Assembly: GCA_900541935.1 (NCBI GenBank)
Contig: UQLZ01000010.1
Coordinates: forward strand, 1-58,778
DNA length: 58,778 nucleotides
Reading direction: 5' to 3'
Source: an uncultured Prevotellaceae bacterium
Lineage (GTDB): Bacteria; Bacteroidota; Bacteroidia; Bacteroidales; Muribaculaceae
In this document: positions 5,470 to 12,909 of the stretch, in pieces
Position numbering within the stretch: the first letter of the stretch is position 1
Layout: every line of letters begins with the position of its first letter
Translations under genes and position numbers: made by a program
Notes under the pieces: generated by a model
Databases searched by the model: none
What the model was told of the DNA's origin: nothing
Seen by the model: only the letters and a program-made list of their open reading frames with translations

Positions 5470-6147
5470 CTAATCTTTTTTAATAAAGTTCCAAACTCCA
5501 GCACTCAAAGCAGCGCCAACAACAGGAGCAACGATGAACAACCACAATTGAGAAAGAGCAGCACCACCCTCAAACAAAGCCGGACCTATTGAACGAGCCG
5601 GGTTTACTGAGGTTCCTGTAATTGGAATACATACAATGTGTACAAGAACAAGAGTCAAGCCAATAGCAAGACCAGCAAAATTGCCTGCTCCCTTCTTTTC
5701 ATCTGTTGTTCCCAAAACTACCAAAACAAAGATAAACGTAAATACCGCTTCAGCAATAAACGCTTGCAGCATTTCACCATCTCCAAAAGAATTGGCGCCT
5801 GTAGCTGTTACGCCTCCACTTTCCCCTGTTGAAACAAGAGCATAAAGAATAGCAGAACCGAGGATTGCACCAATAACCTGGAAAACGATATACATCGCCG
5901 TATCCTTCATATTCATTCTACCAGACAAATAGACGCCTAATGTGATAGCAGGATTAATATGGCAACCTGAAATACCGCCGATTGTGTAAGCCATTGCAAC
6001 AACAGCAAGACCAAACGCTAACGCAACTCCCAATGTTCCTACACCGGCACCTACTGCACCTGCTACATTACCAGCAAATACTGCACTTCCGCAGCCCATT
6101 AGTACAAGTACCATTGTACCAATCATTTCTGACAAATACTTTTTCAT
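5470..6147 (-). CDS. aqpZ: Aquaporin Z-type water channel
   Basis: A 225-aa inner-membrane MIP-family channel, normal length for AqpZ. Both half-helix motifs are intact: NPA in GCHINPAITLG (about 64-74) and NPA in TSVNPARSIGPALF (about 179-192). Six hydrophobic segments are visible. His in GCHINPA and the small residues around TSVNPARS fit a water-selective (aquaporin) rather than glycerol-selective filter. It is monocistronic, with a -7 element TACATTTG at 6185-6192 (minus strand). Expected role: rapid osmotic water flux. Confidence 0.93.
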   Translation of the reverse strand: MKKYLSEMIGTMVLVLMGCGSAVFAGNVAGAVGAGVGTLGVALAFGLAVVAMAYTIGGISGCHINPAITLGVYLSGRMNMKDTAMYIVFQVIGAILGSAILYALVSTGESGGVTATGANSFGDGEMLQAFIAEAVFTFIFVLVVLGTTDEKKGAGNFAGLAIGLTLVLVHIVCIPITGTSVNPARSIGPALFEGGAALSQLWLFIVAPVVGAALSAGVWNFIKKD

Positions 6148-6184
6148 AACATGAATTTTAAGTTAATTTGATAGGTTTACTTTG

Positions 6185-6192
6185 CAAATGTA
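6185..6192 (-). promoter_or_regulatory. -7 promoter element of aqpZ
   Basis: Minus-strand TACATTTG fits TAnnTTTG, 38 bp upstream of the ATG. No good -33 TTTG is visible. Confidence 0.45.
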
Positions 6193-6322
6193 ATTTATTT
6201 TTGAGAAAAAACGAAAAATACAACAAAGAAATCACCCGTTTCTAAACAGACTCATAAATAAATCGGATTTTTATCTGATATTACATTGTTTTTTTACTAC
6301 CTTAGCAAAAAATAATCCAGTA

Positions 6323-7000
6323 ATGAGTGCTATTAAAAATATGCTGACATTTATCAGCGAACTAAAATGCAACAACGACCGCGAATGGTTTGCGGACAAC
6401 AAGGAAAGATACCAAAGCATCCGACTGGCATGCCTTAACGAAATTAATATCCTTATCCAAAAAATCTGCAAATTCGACAAGGGGCTAATGGGGCTTTCTG
6501 CAGAAGACTGTATTTACAGAATTTATCGCGACATCCGTTTTTCTCAAAACAAGCAACCGTTCAAGACCCACTTTGGAATAGTTCTCGGCCCAAAAGGGAA
6601 AAAGACAAAAAATGCTGCATACTATATCCATATAGAACCTGGTTGCTGTGCTGTATTCTCAGGAGTATGGTTTCCTGAAAACGATATACTCAAGGCTCTG
6701 CGAAATGACATTGATGCAGGAATAGAAGAATTTCTTGAAATCCTTAATGAACCGAAATTCAAAAAATACTACCCGAGTCTCGTTGGCGATAGTTTGAAAA
6801 CACTGCCAAAAGGCTTTCCGAAGGACTACCCTCACCCGGAAATTATCAAAATGAAAGAATTTCTGATTTCAAAAAGCCTTGATGATGACTTTTTCTATTC
6901 CGAAAACTGGACAAGCAACATTATCAAATATCTCGAAACCGCCAAACCATTCAACGATTTTCTAAATTATACATTTGAAGAAATGCACAGTACATATTAA
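6323..7000 (+). CDS. DUF2461 domain-containing protein
   Basis: 225 aa covering the whole DUF2461 family. The N-terminal pattern LTFISELKCNNDREWFADNKERY and the central IYRDIRFSQNKQPFKTHFG are the family hallmarks. It is soluble with no signal peptide, and the biochemical function is unknown. It stands alone between divergent aqpZ and the ferredoxin oxidoreductase operon. The ATG is preceded by AATAATCCAGTA without a Shine-Dalgarno site, which is usual in this phylum. Confidence 0.88.
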   Translation: MSAIKNMLTFISELKCNNDREWFADNKERYQSIRLACLNEINILIQKICKFDKGLMGLSAEDCIYRIYRDIRFSQNKQPFKTHFGIVLGPKGKKTKNAAYYIHIEPGCCAVFSGVWFPENDILKALRNDIDAGIEEFLEILNEPKFKKYYPSLVGDSLKTLPKGFPKDYPHPEIIKMKEFLISKSLDDDFFYSENWTSNIIKYLETAKPFNDFLNYTFEEMHSTY

Positions 7001-7138
7001 TCTGTGCAAACAATTACAACAAACTGCACAAAATAAACGAAAGTGAGCAAAAATTTATACACATTTAACCCGCTAATGTGCGAAAAATTAAATAGTTATA
7101 AAATCTTAGAAAAGGTTTAGTAAATTAAAAGATTTAAT

Positions 7139-7146
7139 TAATTTTG
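7139..7146 (+). promoter_or_regulatory. -7 promoter element of the oxidoreductase operon
   Basis: TAATTTTG fits TAnnTTTG, 27 bp upstream of the first ATG. TTTAG at 7116-7120 is a weak -33 candidate (18-bp spacer). Confidence 0.5.
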
Positions 7147-7173
7147 TAATAGCATAAAACAAAAACAATTATT

Positions 7174-7404
7174 ATGGCAAAAATAAGAGGTGCTGTTGTT
7201 GTCGATGAGGAAAGATGCAAAGGTTGCAATCTATGTGTCGTTGCATGCCCTACAGACACACTAAATCTACAGCATAAGGAAGTAAATAACCGTGGCTACC
7301 ACTTCGCATACATGGAAAAACCTGAATCATGCATTGGCTGTTCAAGTTGTGCATTAGTATGTCCGGATTCATGTATTGAAGTATATAAAGTTCGCGTTGA
7401 TTAA
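7174..7404 (+). CDS. 2-oxoacid:ferredoxin oxidoreductase, ferredoxin (delta) subunit
   Basis: A 76-aa two-[4Fe-4S] ferredoxin-type subunit. It has two complete cluster motifs, CKGCNLCVVACP (about 16-27) and CIGCSSCALVCP (about 49-60). It passes electrons from the thiamine-diphosphate centre of the complex to soluble ferredoxin. First gene of a four-gene operon (ferredoxin, alpha, beta, gamma; spacings 27, 18 and 1 nt), the usual Bacteroidetes Kor/Vor order. The substrate (2-oxoglutarate versus branched-chain 2-oxoacids) cannot be fixed from sequence. Confidence 0.9.
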   Translation: MAKIRGAVVVDEERCKGCNLCVVACPTDTLNLQHKEVNNRGYHFAYMEKPESCIGCSSCALVCPDSCIEVYKVRVD

Positions 7405-7431
7405 ATTTTAAATCTCGTAAATCCCAAATTT

Positions 7432-8520
7432 ATGAAAGAAGAAGTACGATTGATGAAAGGTAATGAAGCCCTTGCACACGCAGCGATACGCTACGGAGCA
7501 GACGGTTACTTTGGTTACCCTATCACCCCACAATCAGAAGTTCTTGAAACTCTGATGGCTGAAAAGCCTTGGGAAACAACCGGAATGGTCGTTCTACAAG
7601 CAGAAAGTGAAATATCATCAATAAATATGGTTTATGGCGGTGCAGCAGCAGGCAAAGTCGTTTTCACGTCATCATCAAGTCCAGGTATCAGTTTGATGCA
7701 AGAAGGAATGTCTTATTTAGCAGCAAGCGAACTTCCAGCACTTGTTATTAACGTAATGAGAGGAGGTCCTGGCCTTGGAACAATCCAACCTTCACAGGCT
7801 GACTATTTCCAAACAACAAAAGGTGGCGGTCACGGCGACTACCGCCTAATCACCCTTGCTCCGTCATCAGTGCAAGAAATGTGCGACTTTGTTGGTCTTG
7901 GCTGGGATTTGGCTTTCAAATACAGAACCCCGGCTATCATCCTTGCTGACGGCGTTGTTGGCCAAATGATGGAAAAGGTTGTTTTGCCACCACAAAGACC
8001 AAGACTTACCGACGAGGAAGTTAGAAAAAAATGTCCATGGGCAACAACAGGCAAAGCAGGTGGCAGAAAAAGAAACGTTTGCACTTCATTGGAACTGGAA
8101 CCAGACAAAATGGAGGTTAACAATGAACGCTTCCAACGAACATACAAACTAATAGAAGAAAACGAAGTTCGTTTTGAAGAAATAGGCACAGAAGACTGTG
8201 ATTATCTCATTGTTGCATTCGGCTCACTTGCACGTATAAGCCAAAAAGCCGTTGAGATAGCAAGAAAGAAAGGTTTCAAGATAGGTATCTTGCGTCCAAT
8301 CACACTATGGCCATTCCCTAAAGACGAAGTCAAAAGACTTGCAGCACAAGTAAAAGGGATTCTCGTTGTTGAACTTAACGCAGGTCAGATGATTGAAGAC
8401 GTCAAATTGTCGGCAGACAACAATAACATCAAGATAGAACATTTTGGACGACTCGGAGGAATTGTTCCTACTCCTGATGAAATTCTTGACGCATTCAAAA
8501 GCAAGATAATCGAAGGATAA
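7432..8520 (+). CDS. vorB: 2-oxoacid:ferredoxin oxidoreductase alpha subunit (VorB/KorA-type)
   Basis: 362 aa, starting KEEVRLMKGNEALAHAAIRYG. It contains the pyrimidine-binding domain of the thiamine-diphosphate enzyme (GADGYFGYPITPQSEV, QAESEISSINMVYGGAAAGK, then SSPGISLMQEGMSY) and the transketolase C-like domain (VAFGSLARISQKAVEIARKK, about 255-350). With the beta subunit it makes the active site for oxidative decarboxylation of a 2-oxoacid to acyl-CoA, or the reverse reductive carboxylation. Names in use are VorB and KorA, and the symbol reflects common database usage rather than proven substrate. Confidence 0.9.
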   Translation: MKEEVRLMKGNEALAHAAIRYGADGYFGYPITPQSEVLETLMAEKPWETTGMVVLQAESEISSINMVYGGAAAGKVVFTSSSSPGISLMQEGMSYLAASELPALVINVMRGGPGLGTIQPSQADYFQTTKGGGHGDYRLITLAPSSVQEMCDFVGLGWDLAFKYRTPAIILADGVVGQMMEKVVLPPQRPRLTDEEVRKKCPWATTGKAGGRKRNVCTSLELEPDKMEVNNERFQRTYKLIEENEVRFEEIGTEDCDYLIVAFGSLARISQKAVEIARKKGFKIGILRPITLWPFPKDEVKRLAAQVKGILVVELNAGQMIEDVKLSADNNNIKIEHFGRLGGIVPTPDEILDAFKSKIIEG

Positions 8521-8538
8521 CCCTTAAAAAGAAAGAAA

Positions 8539-9300
8539 ATGGACATCAACGATATCATAAAACCTGAAAATAAGGTATATAAAAGACCGTCACTGCTAAC
8601 CGACAACCACATGCACTATTGCCCTGGTTGCAGCCACGGCGTTGTTCACAAATTAGTTGCAGAACTAATCGAAGAAATGGGTTTGGAAGAAAAAACAGTC
8701 GGCGTTGCTCCTGTTGGTTGTGCCGTATTCGCATACAACTATATCGACATTGACTGGATAGAAGCAGCACACGGTCGCGCTCCAGCAATTGCAACTGCGG
8801 TAAGCCGACTTAACCCACAGAACCTTGTATTTACATATCAAGGCGACGGTGACTTGGCTGCTATCGGCACTTGCGAAACAATACACGCTGCAAACAGAGG
8901 TGAAAACATTACTATAATCTTTATAAATAACGCAATCTATGGTATGACAGGCGGTCAAATGGCTCCAACAACATTGCTCGGAATGAAGACTTCCACAACA
9001 CCATACGGCAGAACTGCTGAATTGAACGGTTATCCTTTGGCAATAACAAACCTTCTTGCTCAACTTGACGGCACTTGCTACGTTACACGCCAAAGCGTTC
9101 ATACTCCTGGCGCTGTAAGAAAAGCGAAGGCTGCTATAAAAAAGGCTTTCCAAAACAGCCTTGACAAAAAGGGAACATCCGTTGTTGAGATCGTCAGCAC
9201 TTGTAACTCTGGTTGGAAAATGTCACCTACAGACTCTAACAACTGGATGGCGGAACACATGTTTGAAAAATACCCATTGGGAGACCTAAAAAACGAATAA
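8539..9300 (+). CDS. 2-oxoacid:ferredoxin oxidoreductase beta subunit (TPP-binding)
   Basis: A 253-aa thiamine-diphosphate-binding subunit. CPGCSHGVVHKL (about 30-41) and the diphosphate/Mg site GDGDLAAIGTCETIHAANRGENITIIFINN (about 99-128; GDGD...NN) are intact, followed by YGMTGGQMAPTTLLGMKT. It pairs with the alpha subunit encoded 18 nt upstream; its stop is 1 nt from the gamma start, implying translational coupling. Lower TPP-enzyme homologues (pyruvate:ferredoxin oxidoreductase) are fused, whereas this is the separated four-subunit form. Confidence 0.92.
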   Translation: MDINDIIKPENKVYKRPSLLTDNHMHYCPGCSHGVVHKLVAELIEEMGLEEKTVGVAPVGCAVFAYNYIDIDWIEAAHGRAPAIATAVSRLNPQNLVFTYQGDGDLAAIGTCETIHAANRGENITIIFINNAIYGMTGGQMAPTTLLGMKTSTTPYGRTAELNGYPLAITNLLAQLDGTCYVTRQSVHTPGAVRKAKAAIKKAFQNSLDKKGTSVVEIVSTCNSGWKMSPTDSNNWMAEHMFEKYPLGDLKNE

Positions 9301-9301
9301 T

Positions 9302-9841
9302 ATGAAGGAAGAAATAATTATAGCAGGTTTTGGCGGACAAGGCGTTTTATCTATGGGTAAGATATTGGCATACTCAGGCTTGATGGAAGATAAGGAAATC
9401 ACATGGATGCCAGCATACGGACCAGAACAACGTGGCGGTACTGCAAATGTTACTGTTATCATCAGCGACGAAAAAATAAGTTCGCCCATCCTAAACAAAT
9501 ACGATATTGCTATCGTTTTAAACCAACAAAGTCTTGACAAATTTGAATCAAAAGTAAAGCCTGGTGGCATTCTTCTATACGACAACTACGGAATCCACCG
9601 CGCTCCTGAAAGAACAGACATTAAAGTATATAATGTTAACGCAATGGAAGCTTCTTTTGAGATGAAAAACAGCAAGGCATATAATATGATTATATTAGGA
9701 GCATTATTAAAAGTATGCCCAATGGTTACCTTAGAAAGCGTACTGGCTGGTTTGAAAAAATCATTGCCTGAGCGTCATCACAAATTGATTCCTATGAATG
9801 AGGAAGCAATTAAGAAAGGAATGACACTTATTGAAGAATAA
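9302..9841 (+). CDS. 2-oxoacid:ferredoxin oxidoreductase gamma subunit
   Basis: A 179-aa gamma domain (POR_N/KorC type). It opens KEEIIIAGFGGQGVLSMGKIL with the GFGGQG glycine motif and continues through TWMPAYGPEQRGGTANVTVIIS, both hallmarks of the family. It binds CoA in the assembled complex. Last gene of the operon, followed by a hairpin at 9914-9945. Confidence 0.92.
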   Translation: MKEEIIIAGFGGQGVLSMGKILAYSGLMEDKEITWMPAYGPEQRGGTANVTVIISDEKISSPILNKYDIAIVLNQQSLDKFESKVKPGGILLYDNYGIHRAPERTDIKVYNVNAMEASFEMKNSKAYNMIILGALLKVCPMVTLESVLAGLKKSLPERHHKLIPMNEEAIKKGMTLIEE

Positions 9842-9867
9842 TAAATAACTCGCACAATGAAGTGACC

Positions 9868-9945
9868 GGAACCAACAACGAATATGAGTTGGCTCCTATG
9901 ATATGAGTATAACAGGGGATGCTCCATTAACTTGGCACATCCCCT
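9868..9945 (+). promoter_or_regulatory. Two consecutive hairpins between the kor operon and yfcE
   Basis: Hairpin 1: GGA-CCAAC (9868-9876) with GTTGG-TCC (9888-9896). Hairpin 2: AGGGGATG (9914-9921) with CATCCCCT (9938-9945), extended inside by CCA/TGG. Hairpin 2 ends 14 nt before the next ATG and is followed by TCTATAATT, a poor T-tract. Terminator for the operon or leader structure for the phosphoesterase gene. Confidence 0.5.
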
Positions 9946-9959
9946 TCTATAATTATAAG

Positions 9960-10472
9960 ATGAAAACAATTGGAATACTTTCCGACACCCATGGCTACTG
10001 GGATACAAGATTTGAGAAATATTTCGCTGAATGCGATGAAATTTGGCACGCAGGTGACATTGGTTCTAATGAAGTTATCGACAAGCTATCCGCATTAGCA
10101 CCACTAATCGCCGTTGCCGGTAATATCGACGACTCCAACACCCGCCGCAAATTTGGAACATTAAGACAATGGGAAACTGATGGAGTAAAAGTTATTATGA
10201 CCCATATCGGTGGCTACCCAGGCAAATATTCCCCAGGCATAAAATTCAAATTAGAAGTTAACAGACCAAACATTTTCATATCCGGTCACAGCCACATATT
10301 AAAAGTGATATATGACCGAGAATTAGGCATACTTCACATCAATCCAGGCGCAGCCGGACTATATGGTTGGCAGGCAGTAAGAACTCTAATTCGTCTTAAA
10401 ATTGACAACGGTGAAATTAAAGACCTCGAAGTAATTGAACTTGCAAAAAATTTTAAAAACGAAAAACAATAA
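9960..10472 (+). CDS. YfcE-family metallophosphoesterase
   Basis: About 170 aa from ATG 9960. The frame is open from 9903, but that segment reads through the hairpin and is not conserved-looking. The calcineurin-like metal ligands are all present: GILSDTHG, HAGDIGS, VAGNID, MTHIGG and SGHSH. It belongs to the small bacterial YfcE/MJ0936 phosphodiesterases, Mn-dependent enzymes with activity on artificial phosphodiesters and no firm physiological substrate. Soluble. The next gene follows after 16 nt, so co-transcription with the DUF5714 and arsC genes is likely. Confidence 0.88.
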   Translation: MKTIGILSDTHGYWDTRFEKYFAECDEIWHAGDIGSNEVIDKLSALAPLIAVAGNIDDSNTRRKFGTLRQWETDGVKVIMTHIGGYPGKYSPGIKFKLEVNRPNIFISGHSHILKVIYDRELGILHINPGAAGLYGWQAVRTLIRLKIDNGEIKDLEVIELAKNFKNEKQ

Positions 10473-10488
10473 ACAAAACCATACAACA

Positions 10489-11184
10489 ATGAAAGAAGAA
10501 TGTTTAATATGCAGAGCGCCATTAGAATATCTTGAAACAGAGAAATTAATGGAGTGCGAACTATGCCACAAGCAAGAAATGAGCAAAACACAGTGCATAA
10601 AAGGGCATTATGTATGTAACGAATGCCATACAAAAGGATTAGACTCAATAATTGGATACTGCCTCAAAGAATTATCAAAGAATCCTATTATTATTTTTGA
10701 GCATCTAATATCAATGCCATTCTGTCATACCCATGGACCTGAACATCACACCCTCGTTGGTGCAGCTCTACTTACAGCATACCATAATGCCGGAGGGAAC
10801 ATCAATCTACTCTCCTCACTTAAAGAAATGATTGCCAGAGGAAACAAAGTTCCTGGCGGAGCCTGCGGATTTTGGGGAAGTTGTGGAGCAGCAATAAGTT
10901 CGGGTATATTTATGTCTATCATTTCGGGAGCAACACCCCTAACAAAAGACACTTGGGGACAAGCGAATATGATGACTGCCCATTCTCTTATGTCAATAGG
11001 AAAAGTTGGCGGTCCTAGATGCTGCAAAAGAAACTCATACATTTCTATCAAAACAGCAATAATATATATCGAAGAAACAAAAGGAATTAAAATGGAATCT
11101 TCGCCAATAACATGCAGCACCTATTTAAAAAACAACCAGTGCATTGGTAAAAGATGCCCTTTTCACCCGTCAAACATAAAATAA
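10489..11184 (+). CDS. DUF5714 domain-containing cysteine-rich protein
   Basis: About 231 aa from ATG 10489 (an upstream in-frame ATG at 10435 lies inside yfcE). The N-terminus carries zinc-finger-like cysteine pairs: CLICRAPL, CELCHKQE, CIKGHYVCNECH. A helical core follows with HTHGPEHH, a glycine-rich GGACGFWGSCGAAISSG and PRCCKRNSY, ending in CSTYLKNNQCIGKRCPF. This layout is that of DUF5714, known from methanogens and anaerobic bacteria, with probable metal or Fe-S binding. Function unknown. Its stop is 1 nt before the ArsC/LMW-phosphatase start, suggesting a linked redox or metal role. Confidence 0.82.
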   Translation: MKEECLICRAPLEYLETEKLMECELCHKQEMSKTQCIKGHYVCNECHTKGLDSIIGYCLKELSKNPIIIFEHLISMPFCHTHGPEHHTLVGAALLTAYHNAGGNINLLSSLKEMIARGNKVPGGACGFWGSCGAAISSGIFMSIISGATPLTKDTWGQANMMTAHSLMSIGKVGGPRCCKRNSYISIKTAIIYIEETKGIKMESSPITCSTYLKNNQCIGKRCPFHPSNIK

Positions 11185-11185
11185 T

Positions 11186-11587
11186 ATGAGAATATTGATA
11201 CTCTGCACTGGAAACAGGTGCAGAAGCCAAATGGCACAAGGCATATTGCAGAACTTAAAACCCAACTTTGAGGTTCATTCCGCCGGCGTCAGACCGGCAT
11301 CAGAGGTTCACCCTCTGGCAATTAAAGTGATGAAAGAAATAGGAATAGACATCAGCGATAATTACCCCAAATCAGTAGAGCAATATCTCGAAAAATCTTG
11401 GGACTACGTAATAACCGTTTGCGGTGGAGCAAAAGAAACTTGCCCTATTTTCAAAGGTAAAGTTAAAAACCAATTACATATAGGTTTTGATGATCCAGAC
11501 GCTTTCTCAGGAGAGCAAGAAGAGGTATTGAATGAATTCAGAAGAGTTCGAGACGAAATAAAAGATAAACTACACGAATTGTTTTAA
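11186..11587 (+). CDS. ArsC-type arsenate reductase / low-molecular-weight protein phosphatase
   Basis: 133 aa. The LMW-PTP P-loop C7-TGNRC-R13-S is intact. C79 and C86 in VITVCGGAKETCP match the resolving cysteines of thioredoxin-coupled arsenate reductases (S. aureus ArsC type), and the general acid lies in DDPDAFSG. It would reduce arsenate to arsenite using thioredoxin. No other ars genes (arsR, acr3, arsB) are nearby; it is coupled instead to DUF5714, so a non-arsenic role is possible. Confidence 0.85.
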   Translation: MRILILCTGNRCRSQMAQGILQNLKPNFEVHSAGVRPASEVHPLAIKVMKEIGIDISDNYPKSVEQYLEKSWDYVITVCGGAKETCPIFKGKVKNQLHIGFDDPDAFSGEQEEVLNEFRRVRDEIKDKLHELF

Positions 11588-11640
11588 TCAATACAATAAC
11601 TTCATAAACTCCTTAACAAATCAAGTCACAGTAATAAAAA

Positions 11641-11666
11641 GCGGATAAGTCGTCTGACTTATCCGC
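11641..11666. terminator. Bidirectional terminator between arsC and ferredoxin
   Basis: GCGGATAAGTC / GACTTATCCGC, an 11-bp perfect stem with a 4-nt loop. A-rich on the left and T-rich on the right (CTATTTTATC), so it can work both ways. Confidence 0.85.
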
Positions 11667-11688
11667 CTATTTTATCTATTCTCAAAGA

Positions 11689-11856
11689 TTATGCTTCGTG
11701 AATAGCTTCGCTTGGGCAGTTTTCAGCACATGTACCACAGCTGATACATACATCTGGATCGATAACATAGATATCACCTTCAGAGATAGCCTCTACTGGG
11801 CAAGCTGCTGCACATGTTCCACAAGCAACACAATTGTCTTCAATTACGTAAGCCAT
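11689..11856 (-). CDS. Small 2[4Fe-4S] ferredoxin (55 aa)
   Basis: A 55-aa clostridial-type ferredoxin, MAYVIEDNCVACGTCAAACP with a second motif CISCGTCAENCP and an acidic end (SEAIHEA). All eight cysteines are present, so it should carry two low-potential [4Fe-4S] clusters and can serve as soluble acceptor for the oxidoreductase encoded at 7174-9841. It has its own -7 element TATCTTTG (11893-11900, minus strand), 37 bp upstream, and a shared terminator downstream. Confidence 0.93.
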   Translation of the reverse strand: MAYVIEDNCVACGTCAAACPVEAISEGDIYVIDPDVCISCGTCAENCPSEAIHEA

Positions 11857-11892
11857 TTTTTTCAGATTTAATTTGTTAAACGTTTAATACGA

Positions 11893-11900
11893 CAAAGATA
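11893..11900 (-). promoter_or_regulatory. -7 promoter element of the ferredoxin gene
   Basis: Minus-strand TATCTTTG, an exact TAnnTTTG match, 37 bp upstream of the ATG. Confidence 0.55.
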
Positions 11901-12044
11901 ATAATTAAAATTCTGAATAAAAAACAAGTGGAATATATTTTACTACATAATTTTTTATAACTAACTGAAACTAAACCTCAAGAAAGACCTTATTTGGAAT
12001 AGTTACAATTAGCAATGCCATTTTTATCTTTCAACTATTATTTA

Positions 12045-12052
12045 TAATTTTG
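12045..12052 (+). promoter_or_regulatory. -7 promoter element of the GT2 gene
   Basis: TAATTTTG, 20 bp upstream of the ATG at 12073. Confidence 0.5.
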
Positions 12053-12072
12053 TCTCTAAATAATTATTATAT

Positions 12073-12813
12073 ATGTCAGCATTATTCAGCATAATAACCA
12101 TCACATATAATGCGGAAAAGGAACTACCCGCAACATTAGATAGCGTTAAGATGCAGTCGTTCAGCGATTTTGAGCATCTCATCATCGACGGAAAGTCAAG
12201 AGACAATACTGTTAAGATAGCCCAAGGCAGTAGCATTGCATCTATGAAAATATTATCTGAAAAGGACAAAGGTCTATATGACGCAATGAATAAAGGCATT
12301 AAGACAGCAACTGGAAAGTACCTTATCTTCCTTAATGCTGGCGACGCTTTCCATGCTCCAAACACCTTGGAAATTCTTGCTGATGCTGCTAAATCCGACC
12401 CTGATATTATCTATGGACAAACTCAATTAGTTGATACTAATAGGAATTTCGTTGCAATGCGACACCTTACAGCCCCAAATAATCTAACCTTCAATTCTTT
12501 CAAAAAAGGTATGCTGGTATGCCACCAGGCTTTTATTGTCAAGCGGGAGTTGGCAGAGCAATACGACCTGTCTTATCGCTTCTCAGCTGACTATGAATGG
12601 TGCTTAAGATGCTTAAAGAAAATGAAAAGCAATGCTTTCATCGACAATATTATCATCGACTACCTTACTGACGGCCTGACGGATAAAAACATGAAAGCAT
12701 CACTAAAAGAAAGGTATCAAATAATGTGTAAATACTACGGAACGATACCAACTGCCTTTAGGCATATCGGTTTTCTTTCCCGATTCGCATGGCGAAAAAT
12801 CAAGAAACTCTAA
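12073..12813 (+). CDS. Family 2 glycosyltransferase
   Basis: A 246-aa GT-A-fold transferase. It starts with FSIITITYNAEKELPATLDSV, then EHLIIDGKSRDNT (nucleotide site), SEKDKGLYDAMNKGI and the DxD-like region YLIFLNAGDAF (about 92-102). The segment EKDKGLYDAMNKGI is typical of WcaA/EpsE-like enzymes of surface polysaccharide synthesis. No membrane helix, so cytoplasmic face. It has its own promoter and no dedicated polysaccharide cluster nearby; the next gene is a GT39-like transferase with a separate promoter. Confidence 0.9.
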   Translation: MSALFSIITITYNAEKELPATLDSVKMQSFSDFEHLIIDGKSRDNTVKIAQGSSIASMKILSEKDKGLYDAMNKGIKTATGKYLIFLNAGDAFHAPNTLEILADAAKSDPDIIYGQTQLVDTNRNFVAMRHLTAPNNLTFNSFKKGMLVCHQAFIVKRELAEQYDLSYRFSADYEWCLRCLKKMKSNAFIDNIIIDYLTDGLTDKNMKASLKERYQIMCKYYGTIPTAFRHIGFLSRFAWRKIKKL

Positions 12814-12894
12814 TGTTACATGATTTTCAAATCAACCATTATGAGCATTAGCACAGATAAATCAGACAACTAAAAGAAAGACAATAATTCTTTA

Positions 12895-12902
12895 TACCTT
12901 TG
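12895..12902 (+). promoter_or_regulatory. -7 promoter element of the GT39-like gene
   Basis: TACCTTTG, 7 bp upstream of the ATG, giving a near-leaderless transcript if used. Confidence 0.45.
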
Positions 12903-12909
12903 CAGAATT

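Noticed and set aside
9903..9959. N-terminal extension of the YfcE-like protein
   Set aside because: The region codes through a hairpin and the family begins at the MKTIGILSDTHG motif.
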